Positions 35,596 through 45,879 of a stretch of 64,000 nucleotides of DNA are shown here, one piece after another. This DNA comes from Cycloclasticus sp. (GTDB lineage: Bacteria > Pseudomonadota > Gammaproteobacteria > Methylococcales > Cycloclasticaceae), in contig NVUJ01000005.1 of NCBI GenBank assembly GCA_002733135.1, forward strand, positions 1-64,000. The letters run 5' to 3'. The notes below the pieces were generated by a model. That model made no database searches. It saw only the letters and a list, made by a program, of their open reading frames with translations, and was not told the origin of the DNA. A program made the position numbers and the translations under genes. Numbering within the stretch: the stretch's first letter is position 1; every line of letters starts with the position of its first letter.

Positions 35596-36735
35596 TTGTC
35601 TAAAATACCTGAAAATTCAGTCGGCATAGTTGAGCCACAGGCGCTTCATTTTGATGAGGCCTTAACGCTTGTTAGTGGCAAAGTGATTGAGCAGTACGAC
35701 ATTGTTTATGAAACCTACGGTACGCTGAATGGGGCAGCGGACAACGCCGTGTTGATATGTCATGCGCTCTCAGCAGATCATCATGCTGCCGGCTATCATA
35801 ACGAGGATGATTCTAAGCCTGGTTGGTGGGATATTTGTATTGGCCCCGGCAAGCCAGTTGATACGAATCGTTTTTTTGTCGTCTCTCCGAGTAACCTTGG
35901 GCACTGTAGTGGTTCGACAGGGCCTCGCAGTATAGATCCGAAAACAGGCAAAGCGTTTGGCCCGGACTTCCCTATGTTGACCGTTAGCGATTGGGTTAAT
36001 TATCAAAAAAGATTGGCCGAACAATTGGGCATTAAGCAATGGGCGGCGGTTGCTGGAGGAAGCTTGGGCGGCATGCAGGCGATGCAGTGGGCGATACAAT
36101 TCCCTGACATGGTTCGTCACTCAATTGTTATTGCGTCTGCGCCAAAACTATCGGCTCAGAATATTGCGTTTAATGCCGTAGCAAGACAGGCAATAATGAG
36201 TGACCCTGAATTTTATGATGGCCGTTATTATGACCATGACACTGTCCCAAGCAGTGGTTTAAAAGTTGCCAGAATGTTAGGGCATATTACGTATTTGTCG
36301 GACGATGCGATGGGCGATAAATTTGGTCGTGAATTAAAAAATGATCAGTTAAATTATGACTATGGTGCTGAGTTTCAAGTCGAAAGCTATTTGCGCTACC
36401 AAGGCGAATCATTTGCAGGCCGGTTTGATGCAAATACCTATCTATTAATGACAAAGGCGTTGGATTATTTCGACCCCGCTGATGTGCATGGCGGTAACTT
36501 AGCAACTGTTTTTGAGACAGTTAAAGCTAAATTCTTTTTGGCATCGTTTACGACGGATTGGCGCTTTTCTCCCGAGCGTTCTCGTGAAATTGTTAGAGCA
36601 CTAACGGACGCTAAGTGCGACGTAAGCTATTTGGAATTTGATTCTAATCATGGGCACGATGCGTTTTTAGTAAAAAATGACAATTACACGGGCGCTTTCC
36701 GGGCTTATATGCAAAATATTGAGGTGTCAGAATGA
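35596..36735 (+). CDS. metX: Homoserine O-acyltransferase MetX
   Basis: Activates homoserine with a succinyl or acetyl group in methionine synthesis. An alpha/beta hydrolase of 379 residues. The nucleophile is in [17 protein letters not shown], and late acid and base residues are in [15 protein letters not shown] and [11 protein letters not shown]. The start is TTG, with AAAAGAA upstream. It overlaps metW by 4 bp (ATGA). MetX proteins paired with MetW in gammaproteobacteria are often succinyltransferases, so the acyl donor is not certain. The spacer to cysI holds a GAGAG/CTCTC inverted repeat. Confidence 0.95.
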   Translation: MSKIPENSVGIVEPQALHFDEALTLVSGKVIEQYDIVYETYGTLNGAADNAVLICHALSADHHAAGYHNEDDSKPGWWDICIGPGKPVDTNRFFVVSPSNLGHCSGSTGPRSIDPKTGKAFGPDFPMLTVSDWVNYQKRLAEQLGIKQWAAVAGGSLGGMQAMQWAIQFPDMVRHSIVIASAPKLSAQNIAFNAVARQAIMSDPEFYDGRYYDHDTVPSSGLKVARMLGHITYLSDDAMGDKFGRELKNDQLNYDYGAEFQVESYLRYQGESFAGRFDANTYLLMTKALDYFDPADVHGGNLATVFETVKAKFFLASFTTDWRFSPERSREIVRALTDAKCDVSYLEFDSNHGHDAFLVKNDNYTGAFRAYMQNIEVSE

Positions 36736-37331
36736 GTGAACTGAGGCCAGAGTTAGAAAAAATTTGCGAATGGATTGACCCTGGGTCTAGAGTGTTAGAT
36801 TTGGGTTGTGGCGATGGTGCCTTACTGGCTTGGTTACAAGACAACCGCCAGACGACAGGTTACGGAGTTGAGATAAATGCAGACGACGTTCTCAGCTGCC
36901 TTCGAAAGAACGTCAACATCATTCAAGCAGATTTAGATGCTGGGTTAACAGACTTCGATGACGATTCTTTTGATTACGTCATCATGACGCAGGCCTTACA
37001 AGCGTTGCAGTATCCCAATAGAACATTGTCAGAAATGCTGCGAGTTGGAAAGCAAAGTATTGTTACTTTTCCGAATTTTGGTCTCTGGAAGCATCGGGTG
37101 CACTTGTCTTTTAAAGGAAGAATGCCCGTATCTAAAGCGTTACCTGCACAGTGGTACGATACGCAAAACATACATTTGTGCACGGTTAAAGATTTTGAAT
37201 GGTTTTGTGAAGAACGTGCGATGACGATATCCAAAAGAGACATTGTAGATTACGAGCATCGTCCAAATGCTTTGATGAAACTGTGGCCAAACCTATTCGG
37301 CGAAGTGGCTCTTTACCAAATAAATGGATAA
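36732..37331 (+). CDS. metW: Methionine biosynthesis protein MetW
   Basis: A 199-residue methyltransferase-fold protein with the S-adenosylmethionine motif [15 protein letters not shown], then [13 protein letters not shown] and [14 protein letters not shown]. MetW is required together with MetX for activity of homoserine acylation in several bacteria, where it acts as a partner subunit. It overlaps metX (ATGA) and is followed by a DUF4426 gene, the standard metX-metW-DUF4426 order. Confidence 0.94.
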   Translation: MSELRPELEKICEWIDPGSRVLDLGCGDGALLAWLQDNRQTTGYGVEINADDVLSCLRKNVNIIQADLDAGLTDFDDDSFDYVIMTQALQALQYPNRTLSEMLRVGKQSIVTFPNFGLWKHRVHLSFKGRMPVSKALPAQWYDTQNIHLCTVKDFEWFCEERAMTISKRDIVDYEHRPNALMKLWPNLFGEVALYQING

Positions 37332-37336
37332 TAACC

Positions 37337-37774
37337 ATGCTTAGAAAATATTGCTTAATATTGGTATTGTTAACGCCCACTTGGGGCGTAGCAGATAACG
37401 TGTATGAGTCTGGTGAGTACGTTGTTTATTACAATGCATTTACCGCAGACTCGTTGCCAACAAATATGGCGACGGCCTACGGTATATTACGCAGTAAATA
37501 CAAGGGTGTGTTGAACATTTCCGTGCAGAAAAAACGACGGCCAGGTGAGCTGCCACAGTCAGTTACAGCAAAGGTTAATGTAGAAGCACGCAACCTCGTA
37601 GGGCAATTAAAGGAGCTTGAACCTAGAAAGATTACTGAGGGCGACGCTATTTATTATATTAGCGAATTTAGAGTATCGCATAAGGAACGAATTACTTTTG
37701 ACGTGGAGGTATTACCAACAGGTGAAACGCAAGCATTAGAGTTAAAAATCAAACAACAATTCTATACCGACTAA
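37337..37774 (+). CDS. DUF4426-domain periplasmic protein
   Basis: A 145-residue protein starting at the ATG at 37337, 5 bp after metW. It has a signal peptide (MLRKYCLILVLLTPTWGVA) and a beta-rich mature domain with the pattern YVVYYNAFTADSLPTNMATAYGI, VLNISVQKKRRP and ISFEVEVLP-like RITFDVEVLPTGETQAL. The function is unknown. It regularly follows metW in gammaproteobacteria. It ends 2 bp from the convergent AmpG-type gene. Confidence 0.9.
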   Translation: MLRKYCLILVLLTPTWGVADNVYESGEYVVYYNAFTADSLPTNMATAYGILRSKYKGVLNISVQKKRRPGELPQSVTAKVNVEARNLVGQLKELEPRKITEGDAIYYISEFRVSHKERITFDVEVLPTGETQALELKIKQQFYTD

Positions 37775-37776
37775 TT

Positions 37777-39018
37777 TTATTGGCTGGCCGACGTCCAATT
37801 TTTAAAACGTCGCAGTACCAATAAGCCAGGTATTGCAATAAGGGTACAGAGTAGAAAAAACCCATTCCAGCCCATAATTTCCGCCATCCAGCCTGTTGGC
37901 GCTGCAATCAGCACGCGTGGCACACCCATTAAACTGGTGAGTAGGGCGTATTGAGTTGCAGTGAAGCGTTTATCTGTTTGGCTGGCCATAAAACCGATAA
38001 ATGCAGCGGTGCCCATCCCTGCGGATAAGTTTTCGAAAGCAATTACTGAGGCCAAGATGGAAAGGTTTGGCCCGACCATGTTTAAAATAATAAAACCTGC
38101 AGTGGAGATAGCCTGCAAAATACCAAAGCCCCAAAGAGCGCGATAAATGCCCGTTTTTAAAATTAGAAAACCGCCGAGTAAACCGCCTAAAATAGTCGCC
38201 CAAAAACCAAACAATTTCACTACCGTACCAATCTCGGTTCTAGTAAAGCCGATGTCCAGGTAAAAGGGTGTTGTCATATTGCTGGCCATGGTGTCACCCA
38301 TTTTATAGAGCAAAATAAACAATAAAATAACAATCGCCTCGCGGCGCTGAAAAAACTCTAAAAAAGGTTGAATAATAGCTTCTTGAAGTGTTTTTGGTTG
38401 TCCGTGTGCGGCCTTTGGCTCTGTAGCGATTAATGTAGAAAGGCTGGCAACAAACATAACACCAGCCATCAACTGGTATACCGTAGAAAAGGCCACCATG
38501 TCGGCAAGAATAAGCCCGCCACCAGATGCGAGCAGCATGCCGATACGATAACCATTGACATAAAAAGAAGCGCCTAGCCCTTGTTCATTATCGGCAAGCG
38601 TTTCGCGACGATAGGCATCAATAACGATGTCTTGGCTAGCAGAAAAAAAGGTGACTAGTAGTGCGGCAATAGCGACCCCAAAGGGGAAAATGCCAGGTTG
38701 TTGAAGGCTTAAATAGACCAGTGATAAAATTAAAAAAAGCTGAGCAGAAAAAAGCCAGCCACGCCGACGGCCAAAAAATGGCAGGGTATACCTATCAAGA
38801 ATGGGTGCCCATAAAAACTTAAGGGTGTAGGGCAGTCCGACCAAGGCAAATAAGCCTATGGTTGATAGGTCAACGCCCTCATCCACCATCCAAGCTTGCA
38901 GCACCGAGCCGGTTAAAAGAAGAGGGAGGCCGCTAGCAAAGCCCATGATTAGGGCCATTAGCATTCTAGCGCTCAGTACGCCAGACCACCATGCCGTTGA
39001 ATTATGGTTCAAGGTCAT
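37777..39018 (-). CDS. ampG: AmpG-family muropeptide MFS transporter
   Basis: A 413-residue major facilitator with about 12 membrane helices. It is predicted to import anhydro-muropeptides from the periplasm for cell-wall recycling. AmpG-like segments are MALIMGFASGLPLLLTGSVL, TIGLFALVGLPYTLKFLWAP-type loop with the following ILDRYTLPFFGRRRGW, SASQDIVIDAYRRETL and FENLSAGMGTAAFIGFMA. It overlaps the 3' end of xthA by 17 bp and probably shares its transcript. Confidence 0.9.
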   Translation of the reverse strand: MTLNHNSTAWWSGVLSARMLMALIMGFASGLPLLLTGSVLQAWMVDEGVDLSTIGLFALVGLPYTLKFLWAPILDRYTLPFFGRRRGWLFSAQLFLILSLVYLSLQQPGIFPFGVAIAALLVTFFSASQDIVIDAYRRETLADNEQGLGASFYVNGYRIGMLLASGGGLILADMVAFSTVYQLMAGVMFVASLSTLIATEPKAAHGQPKTLQEAIIQPFLEFFQRREAIVILLFILLYKMGDTMASNMTTPFYLDIGFTRTEIGTVVKLFGFWATILGGLLGGFLILKTGIYRALWGFGILQAISTAGFIILNMVGPNLSILASVIAFENLSAGMGTAAFIGFMASQTDKRFTATQYALLTSLMGVPRVLIAAPTGWMAEIMGWNGFFLLCTLIAIPGLLVLRRFKNWTSASQ

Positions 39019-39775
39019 AATCGATAATAAGCGGCGCGTGATCAGAAAAACGTTCGTCTTTGTAGATAGAAGCCCCAGTAACGGTGTGTTTTAAATTGCT
39101 AGATATAACGTGGTAATCAATTCGCCAACCGGTGTTATTAGCCCAAGCCTGCCCTCGGTTAGACCACCAGGTATATTGTTCGACCTCTTGGTTTACCAAT
39201 CTAAATGCATCGCCCCAATTTGCATCACCAAATAACTCGTCCATCCAGGCACGCTCTTCGGGTAAAAAGCCAGAATTCTTCTGATTGCCTCGCCAGTTTT
39301 TAATATCTATCTTTTTATGTGCGATGTTCCAATCACCGCAGATAATGTGTTTTTTACCATCTGCCTGTTTGTCGCGTAACACAGGCATAAGCCGCCCCAT
39401 TAGGACGTATTTAAATGCTTGGCGCTCTTCTTTGGATGAACCAGATGGCATGTAAATGGAAGAAACTGAAAGGTCGCCAAACGTAGCTTCAATGAAACGC
39501 CCCTCAGAATCAAAATCATCCCAGCCAATCGCTTTAGTAACGCGGTCTGGTTTTTGTTTAGAAAAAATCGCAACGCCGCTATACCCTTTCTTTTCAGCAG
39601 GGTGATAATAGCAGTGGTAGTTTTTCGGCCAAAATGCGTCAGCAGTAAGCTGATTTTCTTGAGCTTTGATTTCTTGTAGACAAAGAATGTCTGCATTTAA
39701 GAGTTGCATCCAATCAAAAAAGCCTTTTCTCTCGCCAGCACGAATGCCATTTATATTTATTGAAACTATTTTCAT
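39002..39775 (-). CDS. xthA: Exodeoxyribonuclease III
   Basis: An AP endonuclease and 3'-5' exonuclease of base-excision repair. The start is the ATG at 39775 (MKIVSININGIRAGERKGFF); an extension to 39811 lacks support. The 257 residues show the EEP-fold catalytic segments ILCLQEIKAQ (metal Glu), GDWNIAHKKIDIKN and the C-terminal DYHVISSNLKH and SDHAPLIIDYDL (catalytic Asp-His). It diverges from rpmE. Confidence 0.94.
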   Translation of the reverse strand: MKIVSININGIRAGERKGFFDWMQLLNADILCLQEIKAQENQLTADAFWPKNYHCYYHPAEKKGYSGVAIFSKQKPDRVTKAIGWDDFDSEGRFIEATFGDLSVSSIYMPSGSSKEERQAFKYVLMGRLMPVLRDKQADGKKHIICGDWNIAHKKIDIKNWRGNQKNSGFLPEERAWMDELFGDANWGDAFRLVNQEVEQYTWWSNRGQAWANNTGWRIDYHVISSNLKHTVTGASIYKDERFSDHAPLIIDYDLEP

Positions 39776-39838
39776 GTGGCCATTCTTCAAAAAAGTTAAT
39801 GGCGATATCATACCGAACAGCTACAACATTGAAAGCAC

Positions 39839-39867
39839 TTGCTAAAACTTTGCAATTTTCGTATCAT
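39839..39867 (+). promoter_or_regulatory. Probable sigma-70 promoter of rpmE
   Basis: TTGCTA (39839-39844) and TATCAT (39862-39867) are separated by 17 bp and lie about 50 bp before the rpmE ATG. Both hexamers differ from consensus by one or two bases. Confidence 0.5.
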
Positions 39868-39914
39868 GCGCGACCGAGTAAAGGACTGTGAAGTCCTGTA
39901 GAACCGAGAATACT

Positions 39915-40121
39915 ATGAAACAAGAAACACACCCACAATATAATGAAGTTGCTGTTACATGTAGTTGCGGCAATGCGTTTAAAACTAATTCAACCTTAGG
40001 CAATGACCAGCTGCACATTGAGTCTTGTTCAGAATGCCACCCCTTTTATACAGGGAAACAACGTATCATTGATACGGCAGGACGTGTAGATAAATTTAAT
40101 AAGCGCTATCAGCGCGGATAA
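39915..40121 (+). CDS. rpmE: 50S ribosomal protein L31, zinc-binding type
   Basis: A 68-residue protein starting at the ATG at 39915; the GTG at 39888 would add nine unconserved residues. The zinc-ribbon cysteines are present as CSC in [11 protein letters not shown] and CSEC in [16 protein letters not shown]. These define the zinc-containing L31 paralogue, which can be replaced by a zinc-free copy during zinc shortage. The C-terminus [13 protein letters not shown] is typical. A terminator follows. Confidence 0.96.
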   Translation: MKQETHPQYNEVAVTCSCGNAFKTNSTLGNDQLHIESCSECHPFYTGKQRIIDTAGRVDKFNKRYQRG

Positions 40122-40180
40122 GCCATACGAAAGGGCGTGCCTTTTTGTGTTTGAGAGGGCGTAAGCAAATCAAGTTATGT

Positions 40181-40211
40181 AAAAAAGCCACCTTTGGGTG
40201 GCTTTTTTTTA
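40181..40211 (+). terminator. Rho-independent terminator of rpmE
   Basis: AAAAAAGCCACC-TTT-GGGTGGCTTTTTTTT forms a strong stem with A and T runs on both sides, so it could act in both directions. Confidence 0.92.
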
Positions 40212-40255
40212 ATCATTGGTTTTAAAATGGGTTTCAGTCACTACACTGTTAGAGC

Positions 40256-41722
40256 ATGAAAACATTCAAAATAAGCCATTATACCATCCTAGTAATTTTT
40301 ATTACTTTGCTAAGTGGCTGTGCCGTTAACCCTGCAACAGGCGAACGTGACTTCGTTTTAATGTCTGAAAGCGAAGAACTGGCATTGGGTCGTGAATATA
40401 GCAAACAAGTGATGAAAGAGTATCGTGCATACGATAACCCCTCACTTCAGGCCTACGTGCAATCAATAGGTGATCGAGTCGCTAGAGTGAGCGATCGGCA
40501 AAATTTATTTTACCGCTTTACTTTATTAGATAGCATGCAGGTGAATGCATTTGCTTTGCCAGGTGGGTACATTTACATTACTCGAGGCTTGTTAGCTTAT
40601 CTAAATAGCGAGTCAGAATTAGCTGCTGTTTTAGGACATGAGTTGGGGCATGTGACGGCCAGACATTCAGTGCGTCAGCACAGTTTATCTACAGCAACAA
40701 ATTTGTTAGGTGGCATTGTTGCAGCTGCGACGGGGGTGCAAGGCGCGGGCCAACTATCAAGCTTGTTGAGCACAGGGATTATTCGAGGATACGGGCGTGA
40801 GCACGAACTAGAAGCCGATGGTTTGGGTGCCGACTATCTAGTTAGGGCTGGGTATCCGGCCACTGCCATGCGCAAAGTAATAACAACGTTAAAAAACCAG
40901 GAGCTGTTTGACAAACAATTGGCCAAGGAGCAGGGGCGAAAACCACGTGCGTACCACGGCGTTTTTTCGACGCACCCAGACAATGATACGCGTCTGCAAC
41001 AAGTGTTAAATCGTTCTGGACGAGGCGTTAATTTAAATCAGGACACTAACAGGGTGGATATTAACTTTTTAAATAAGTTAGCAGGGTTAACGTTTGGAGA
41101 CAGTGAGGAAGATGGGGTAACGCGCAACAATGTTTTTTATCACAAGGATTTAAACTTTAAAGTTAAATTCCCTGCAAGTTGGTTGATATCAAATAGGCCA
41201 AATGCTATAGCGGCCTCAGCCCCAAAAGACGAAGCATTTATGCAGGTGATTATGCAAGATTTAAATCAAAAGTTAACACCTAAGCAATTTATAAAAACAC
41301 GCTTGGGAATTAGCAATTTTATTGGTGAGCGGCCTTTATCTATCGATGGCTTTCGTGGGCATACAGTGGTTGCTGATGGGGAAACGCCCTATGGACAAAG
41401 ACAAACGCGGGTCGCTGTTTTATTTGATGGGAGGCGAGCGTTTATCTTTTTTTCTGCTGCGAAACAAAAAAATACTTTTGCGCGGTTTGATCCGTATTTT
41501 CTTAACACCATAAAGAGTTTTTCTCGGCTTAACTCAAAAGATAAAAGGATTGCTTCAGAATTAACGCTCAAATTGATTAAATTCAAACGCTCACAAAGTT
41601 TAAGTGTTTTGGCGAAAAGCTCCCCTATTACGCATCACGCTGAGCAACAGTTACGGCTTTTAAATGGCTTTTATCCAAAAGGGGAGCCTAAATCAGGTGA
41701 CCTAATCAAGATAGTTCGTTAG
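40256..41722 (+). CDS. M48-family zinc metalloprotease, lipoprotein (LoiP/YcaL-like)
   Basis: A 488-residue predicted outer-membrane or periplasmic lipoprotein: the signal peptide ends in a lipobox (FITLLSGC, Cys about residue 22). The M48 domain has the zinc motif AVLGHELGHVTARHS and the third ligand in REHELEADGLGADYLVRAGYP. After the protease domain (to about 260) comes a second domain with FYHKDLNFKVKFPASWLISN, PAS-free and beta-rich, and a C-terminal part resembling TPR- or PilZ-free tails. It may degrade misfolded outer-membrane proteins. It is flanked by a terminator upstream and gltA downstream. Confidence 0.9.
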   Translation: MKTFKISHYTILVIFITLLSGCAVNPATGERDFVLMSESEELALGREYSKQVMKEYRAYDNPSLQAYVQSIGDRVARVSDRQNLFYRFTLLDSMQVNAFALPGGYIYITRGLLAYLNSESELAAVLGHELGHVTARHSVRQHSLSTATNLLGGIVAAATGVQGAGQLSSLLSTGIIRGYGREHELEADGLGADYLVRAGYPATAMRKVITTLKNQELFDKQLAKEQGRKPRAYHGVFSTHPDNDTRLQQVLNRSGRGVNLNQDTNRVDINFLNKLAGLTFGDSEEDGVTRNNVFYHKDLNFKVKFPASWLISNRPNAIAASAPKDEAFMQVIMQDLNQKLTPKQFIKTRLGISNFIGERPLSIDGFRGHTVVADGETPYGQRQTRVAVLFDGRRAFIFFSAAKQKNTFARFDPYFLNTIKSFSRLNSKDKRIASELTLKLIKFKRSQSLSVLAKSSPITHHAEQQLRLLNGFYPKGEPKSGDLIKIVR

Positions 41723-41814
41723 AATAATTGTCCGAAAAAACTAATATTGCGGTCACTAAGTGATTTACTTCGTGTTGGCAGTCAATATCGCCGCAAAGAT
41801 ATAAGGAGTAATAC

Positions 41815-43107
41815 ATGTCGTCAAAAAAATTAACGTTAACAGATAACTCAACAGGCAAAAGTATAGAGTTGCCTCTGTTAGAGGGGACGCTCGGCAACCC
41901 AACGATTGATGTTAAAGGAATCCCTGGTGCATTAGGTTACTTTACTCATGACCCAAGCTTTGGCACAACAGCTAGTTGTGAAAGCAATATTACGTTTATT
42001 GATGGCGATAAAGGCATATTGCTTCACAGAGGTTACCCAATAGAGCAGTTAGCTAAACAGAGTGATTACTTAGAAACGGCGTATCTTCTTATTCATGGTG
42101 ATTTGCCAAATGAGAAAGAATACGAAACGTTTGTCACGATAATTAGACGTCATACGATGATTAATGAGTCGCTAAAGAAGTTTTTTGATGGATTCCGTCA
42201 TGATGCCCACCCGATGTCTATGATGATGGGCGTGGTGGGTTCTTTGGCTGCTTTTTATCATGAAGGCTTAAACATGAATGATCATGAGCATTTGATGATT
42301 TCAGCGCATCGATTGATTTCAAAATTACCGACTATCGCGGCGGCTTGTTATAAGCATTCGATTGGTGAGCCCATCGTTTATCCGCGTAATGATTTAGATT
42401 ACTGCGAAAACCTACTTCACATGATGTTTTCTGTGCCGTGTGAAGATTATGTTGTAAGCCCAATAGCCGCCAAAGCATTAAACTTATTATTTATTTTGCA
42501 TGCGGATCATGAGCAAAATGCGAGCACGTCTACGGTTAGGCTGGTAGGTAGTACAGGTGCGAACCCATTTGCCTGTATTTCCGCAGGTATTGCTGCGTTA
42601 TGGGGGCCGGCTCATGGCGGTGCTAATGAAGGCGTTTTAAAAATGCTGGAAGAAATTGGTTCAGTAGAGAATATCCCTAAATATTTAGAAAAAGCAAAAG
42701 ATAAAAATGACCCGTTTAGATTAATGGGTTTTGGTCACCGTGTGTATAAAAACTTTGACCCAAGGGCTACGATTATTAGGGGTGTATGTTACGAGGTTCT
42801 TGAGGAAACAGGCGTAGAAGATCCTATGTTTGAATTAGCGATGAAGCTTGAAGAAGCTGCATTGCAAGATAGCTATTTCGTCGATCGTAAACTTTACCCT
42901 AACGTTGATTTTTACTCAGGTGTTATCTATAAAGCGCTGGGCATACCAGTTAGCATGTTCACGGTGATGTTTGCTCTAGCAAGAACATCTGGTTGGGTGT
43001 CACATTGGTTAGAAATGATGGCTGACGAGGATAGTAGGATTGGACGGCCGCGCCAGCTTTATACAGGCGAACCCCAGCGAGATTACGTCTCGATTGCAGA
43101 TCGTTAA
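41815..43107 (+). CDS. gltA: Citrate synthase
   Basis: Condenses oxaloacetate and acetyl-CoA in the TCA cycle. At 430 residues it matches the type II, hexameric gram-negative enzyme. The catalytic His lies in [15 protein letters not shown], another His in [16 protein letters not shown], and the catalytic Asp in [15 protein letters not shown]. The ATG is preceded by AAGGAG. It stands alone and converges on mrcA 57 bp downstream. The short spacer contains ATGTGC/GCACAT arms with a T-rich loop, a possible but weak terminator. Confidence 0.97.
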   Translation: MSSKKLTLTDNSTGKSIELPLLEGTLGNPTIDVKGIPGALGYFTHDPSFGTTASCESNITFIDGDKGILLHRGYPIEQLAKQSDYLETAYLLIHGDLPNEKEYETFVTIIRRHTMINESLKKFFDGFRHDAHPMSMMMGVVGSLAAFYHEGLNMNDHEHLMISAHRLISKLPTIAAACYKHSIGEPIVYPRNDLDYCENLLHMMFSVPCEDYVVSPIAAKALNLLFILHADHEQNASTSTVRLVGSTGANPFACISAGIAALWGPAHGGANEGVLKMLEEIGSVENIPKYLEKAKDKNDPFRLMGFGHRVYKNFDPRATIIRGVCYEVLEETGVEDPMFELAMKLEEAALQDSYFVDRKLYPNVDFYSGVIYKALGIPVSMFTVMFALARTSGWVSHWLEMMADEDSRIGRPRQLYTGEPQRDYVSIADR

Positions 43108-43164
43108 TTAAAGATAATTAGGATTTAAAAAATGTGCTTAAACGGCGTATTTTTTGCACATAAC

Positions 43165-45618
43165 TTAAAAAAGCTCTTCAATGGTTTGCTGCTCAGCGCT
43201 CGAATTAGTTGACGGGTTGTTTTGCTCCGCAGAGGCCGGCACGTTGTCTTCCCTAAAATACTCAAAAATTGCGCGAGGGTTGGATGGGTTGGTTTTTAAA
43301 CCTGTTTCAGGGTCTATTAAAATGCCAACAATGCCATCAGGTTGGGATAGTTCTTGATTCGGGGTTCCTTTAAGTGCGTCCTTCATAAATGACATCCAGA
43401 TTGGTAAAGCGGCTCTACCCCCGGTTTCTCTGTTGCCTAAAGGGCTGCTGTTATCCTTGCCAACCCAAGCGACGGCAACTAGTGATGGGTTGAAACCGTT
43501 GAACCAAGCATCGCGTTGCTCATTTGTTGTGCCCGTTTTCCCCGCTAAATCAGAGCGCCCTAAGCTGAGCGCTCGTCGCCCAGTTCCTCGTTTTACTACG
43601 TCGCGTAATAAAGAATTGATGAGGAAGCTCACTTGTGATGACATAACACGGGTTGCCTTTTTAGGGCTTAGGGGCCTGGTGTCTTCACTGTTCAAGTCTA
43701 GGGCATCTTCTGGGCTAGTGACAGTTGGTATTGCAAGGTCATCAGGGTCTTTGGCAGCATTTGCTGACGCAGTCATTGGGTCTGCTTTAAAGAGCTCATC
43801 GCCAGAATAGGAAATGATTTTATCAATAAAGTAAGGAGTAATTTGGAAGCCCCCATTAGCTAGTACTGAGTAGGCAGTTGCCATTTGGTACGGATTTGCA
43901 GCACCACTTCCAAGAGCGAGAGAAAGGTTTCGAGGGAGTGATGATGGTTCAAAGCCGAAGTGGCCAGCAAAATTGCGGACGTAATTCACCCCAATATCCC
44001 TCAGGATGCGTATTGAAACAAGGTTTCGCGAGTGTGTTAACGCTTCTCTTAAACGAGTAGGGCCGAAGAATTTACCGCTATAGTTTTCTGGCCGCCATTG
44101 CTGTTCGAGCCCAGCGTCATCGAAAACAACGGGAGCATCGTTAATTAATGTGGCCGTTGTGTAACCTTTTGATAGCGCAGCGGAATATAAAATTGGCTTA
44201 AAGCCGGAGCCTGGTTGTCGCTTAGCTTGAAATGCACGGTTAAATTTATTGTAAAAATAATCGTAGCCACCGACAAGGGCGGTTAAAGAGCCGTCGTCCG
44301 GGTTCATCGCTACAATGGCACCAGATGCTTCCGGCACTTGAGCCAATTCATACGAGAGGTTGTCGGGTTTTTTACGAACGCGCACGATGTCTCCGATGGA
44401 CAAGATATCCGCTGCTGTTTTAGGTTGTTTGCCTTGTTTGTTTTCGTTGATATAAGGCCAAGCCCATTTTAAGTCATCCCAAGTTATCTCGTTGGGCTGG
44501 TTATCTTTAGTAAGGGTCGTTATTCCAAGATCGTTGATAGCAGTAACAATGGCGGGTTCAGTTTCTCCGATGAGCTTGAAGGAAGCTAATGGGGTTAAGT
44601 CTAGGTTGCTAACGTCTTGTTCCGTTAGGTCGATATGGCCTAAGGTGCCTCGATAGCCGTGTCGTTTATCATAGTCATGTAAGGCGTTTTTGACGGCGTG
44701 ATTGGCTGCTTCTTGCTGGGTGGCGGAAATAGTCGTATAAACGTGCATGCCAGATGTGTAGATATCATCACCATACATTTTATGCATTTCATCCCTAACC
44801 ATTTCGGCAACAAAAGGCGCGTGAAGTTCGATGGCAAGTGAATTTAAACGAGAGGTAATAGGCTGGGCAGTGGCGTCATCATGTTGCTGCTTATTAATGT
44901 AGTTTAGGCGAGCGAGGCGACTAAGAACGTAATTTCGCCTTATTAGCGCGCGTTTCGGGTTGCTGATAGGATTAAAGGCAGATGGCGCCTTTGGCAACCC
45001 AGCAATCATCGCTTGCTCTGCAAGTGTCAATGCTGAAAGCGGTTTACCATAGTAGACGTCTGCTGCTGCGGCAATTCCATACGAGCGATGGCCAAGATAA
45101 ATCTTATTTAGGTAAAGCGCCAATATCTCCTGCTTAGATAGCTGTTGCTCGATGGTAAAAGACAATAAAATTTCGCGAACTTTTCGTATATAGGTCTTTT
45201 CTTTGGTTAAAAAGAAGTTGCGGGCAACCTGCATAGTAATTGTGCTGCCGCCTTGTTTTTTCTCTCCAGTTAGGATGAGTTGAGTAGCTGCGCGAACTAA
45301 TCCAAAAAAATCTACACCAGAATGCTGAAAAAAATCTTTATCTTCCGCAGCTAAAAAAGCGTTTATTTGCATGGTTGGGATATCATCGTACAGAGTGGGA
45401 ATGCGCTTTTTTTCACCAAATTTTGCGATGAGCTTGCCCTCTTTGCTGTATACGCTCAGGGGAGTTTGAAGATGAATATTCTTGAGTGTTTGTGAATCCG
45501 GAAGATTTGGGATGATAACAATGGTGATGTAAGCGCCTACGGCTGTCGAGATTACAATGCCGACGATGAAAGCCCATTTAAAAATAAAAAAAACAAGGGA
45601 GCGAGATTGTTGAGACAT
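43165..45618 (-). CDS. mrcA: Penicillin-binding protein 1A
   Basis: A bifunctional class A enzyme that polymerises and cross-links peptidoglycan at the inner membrane. The 817 residues have an N-terminal membrane anchor (WAFIVGIVISTAVGAYITIVI), a glycosyltransferase domain with catalytic Glu in LAAEDKDFFQHSGVD and GGSTITMQVARNFFL, an OB-like insert, and a transpeptidase domain with SxxK in RQPGSGFKPILYS, SxN in THSRNLVSIRI and KTG in LAGKTGTTNEQRDAW. It diverges from pilM across about 260 bp, the conserved mrcA/pilMNOPQ arrangement. Confidence 0.96.
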   Translation of the reverse strand: MSQQSRSLVFFIFKWAFIVGIVISTAVGAYITIVIIPNLPDSQTLKNIHLQTPLSVYSKEGKLIAKFGEKKRIPTLYDDIPTMQINAFLAAEDKDFFQHSGVDFFGLVRAATQLILTGEKKQGGSTITMQVARNFFLTKEKTYIRKVREILLSFTIEQQLSKQEILALYLNKIYLGHRSYGIAAAADVYYGKPLSALTLAEQAMIAGLPKAPSAFNPISNPKRALIRRNYVLSRLARLNYINKQQHDDATAQPITSRLNSLAIELHAPFVAEMVRDEMHKMYGDDIYTSGMHVYTTISATQQEAANHAVKNALHDYDKRHGYRGTLGHIDLTEQDVSNLDLTPLASFKLIGETEPAIVTAINDLGITTLTKDNQPNEITWDDLKWAWPYINENKQGKQPKTAADILSIGDIVRVRKKPDNLSYELAQVPEASGAIVAMNPDDGSLTALVGGYDYFYNKFNRAFQAKRQPGSGFKPILYSAALSKGYTTATLINDAPVVFDDAGLEQQWRPENYSGKFFGPTRLREALTHSRNLVSIRILRDIGVNYVRNFAGHFGFEPSSLPRNLSLALGSGAANPYQMATAYSVLANGGFQITPYFIDKIISYSGDELFKADPMTASANAAKDPDDLAIPTVTSPEDALDLNSEDTRPLSPKKATRVMSSQVSFLINSLLRDVVKRGTGRRALSLGRSDLAGKTGTTNEQRDAWFNGFNPSLVAVAWVGKDNSSPLGNRETGGRAALPIWMSFMKDALKGTPNQELSQPDGIVGILIDPETGLKTNPSNPRAIFEYFREDNVPASAEQNNPSTNSSAEQQTIEELF

Positions 45619-45879
45619 TTAATTAAATTCTTTTAAGTATTGTAAGAATATTGCAAAGGTGTAGTATTCTATTAGCATTGTGAAGGAAATCACATTAACA
45701 ATAGATGGATTCATATACTTTAATAGACAAAGGTGTAATTTTAATAATTAAGGCTATACTCTAAGTTAGCTTCGTTAGTTATTGATTTTCTACTTGATTT
45801 TGTGGTTATATTGTATTTAAATTCAGTTGCTAAGAAATGTTTAATTTAGAAAGATAATAAGAAAAAGGAAAAAAAAAGG

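Noticed and set aside
39812-39914. Possible tRNA or riboswitch before rpmE
   Set aside because: The short AGGACT/AGTCCT stem is seen, but there is no cloverleaf or known leader fold; a simple promoter explains the region.
43108-43164. Terminator between gltA and mrcA
   Set aside because: ATGTGC and GCACAT arms with an 18-base loop form only a weak stem, so no terminator is called.
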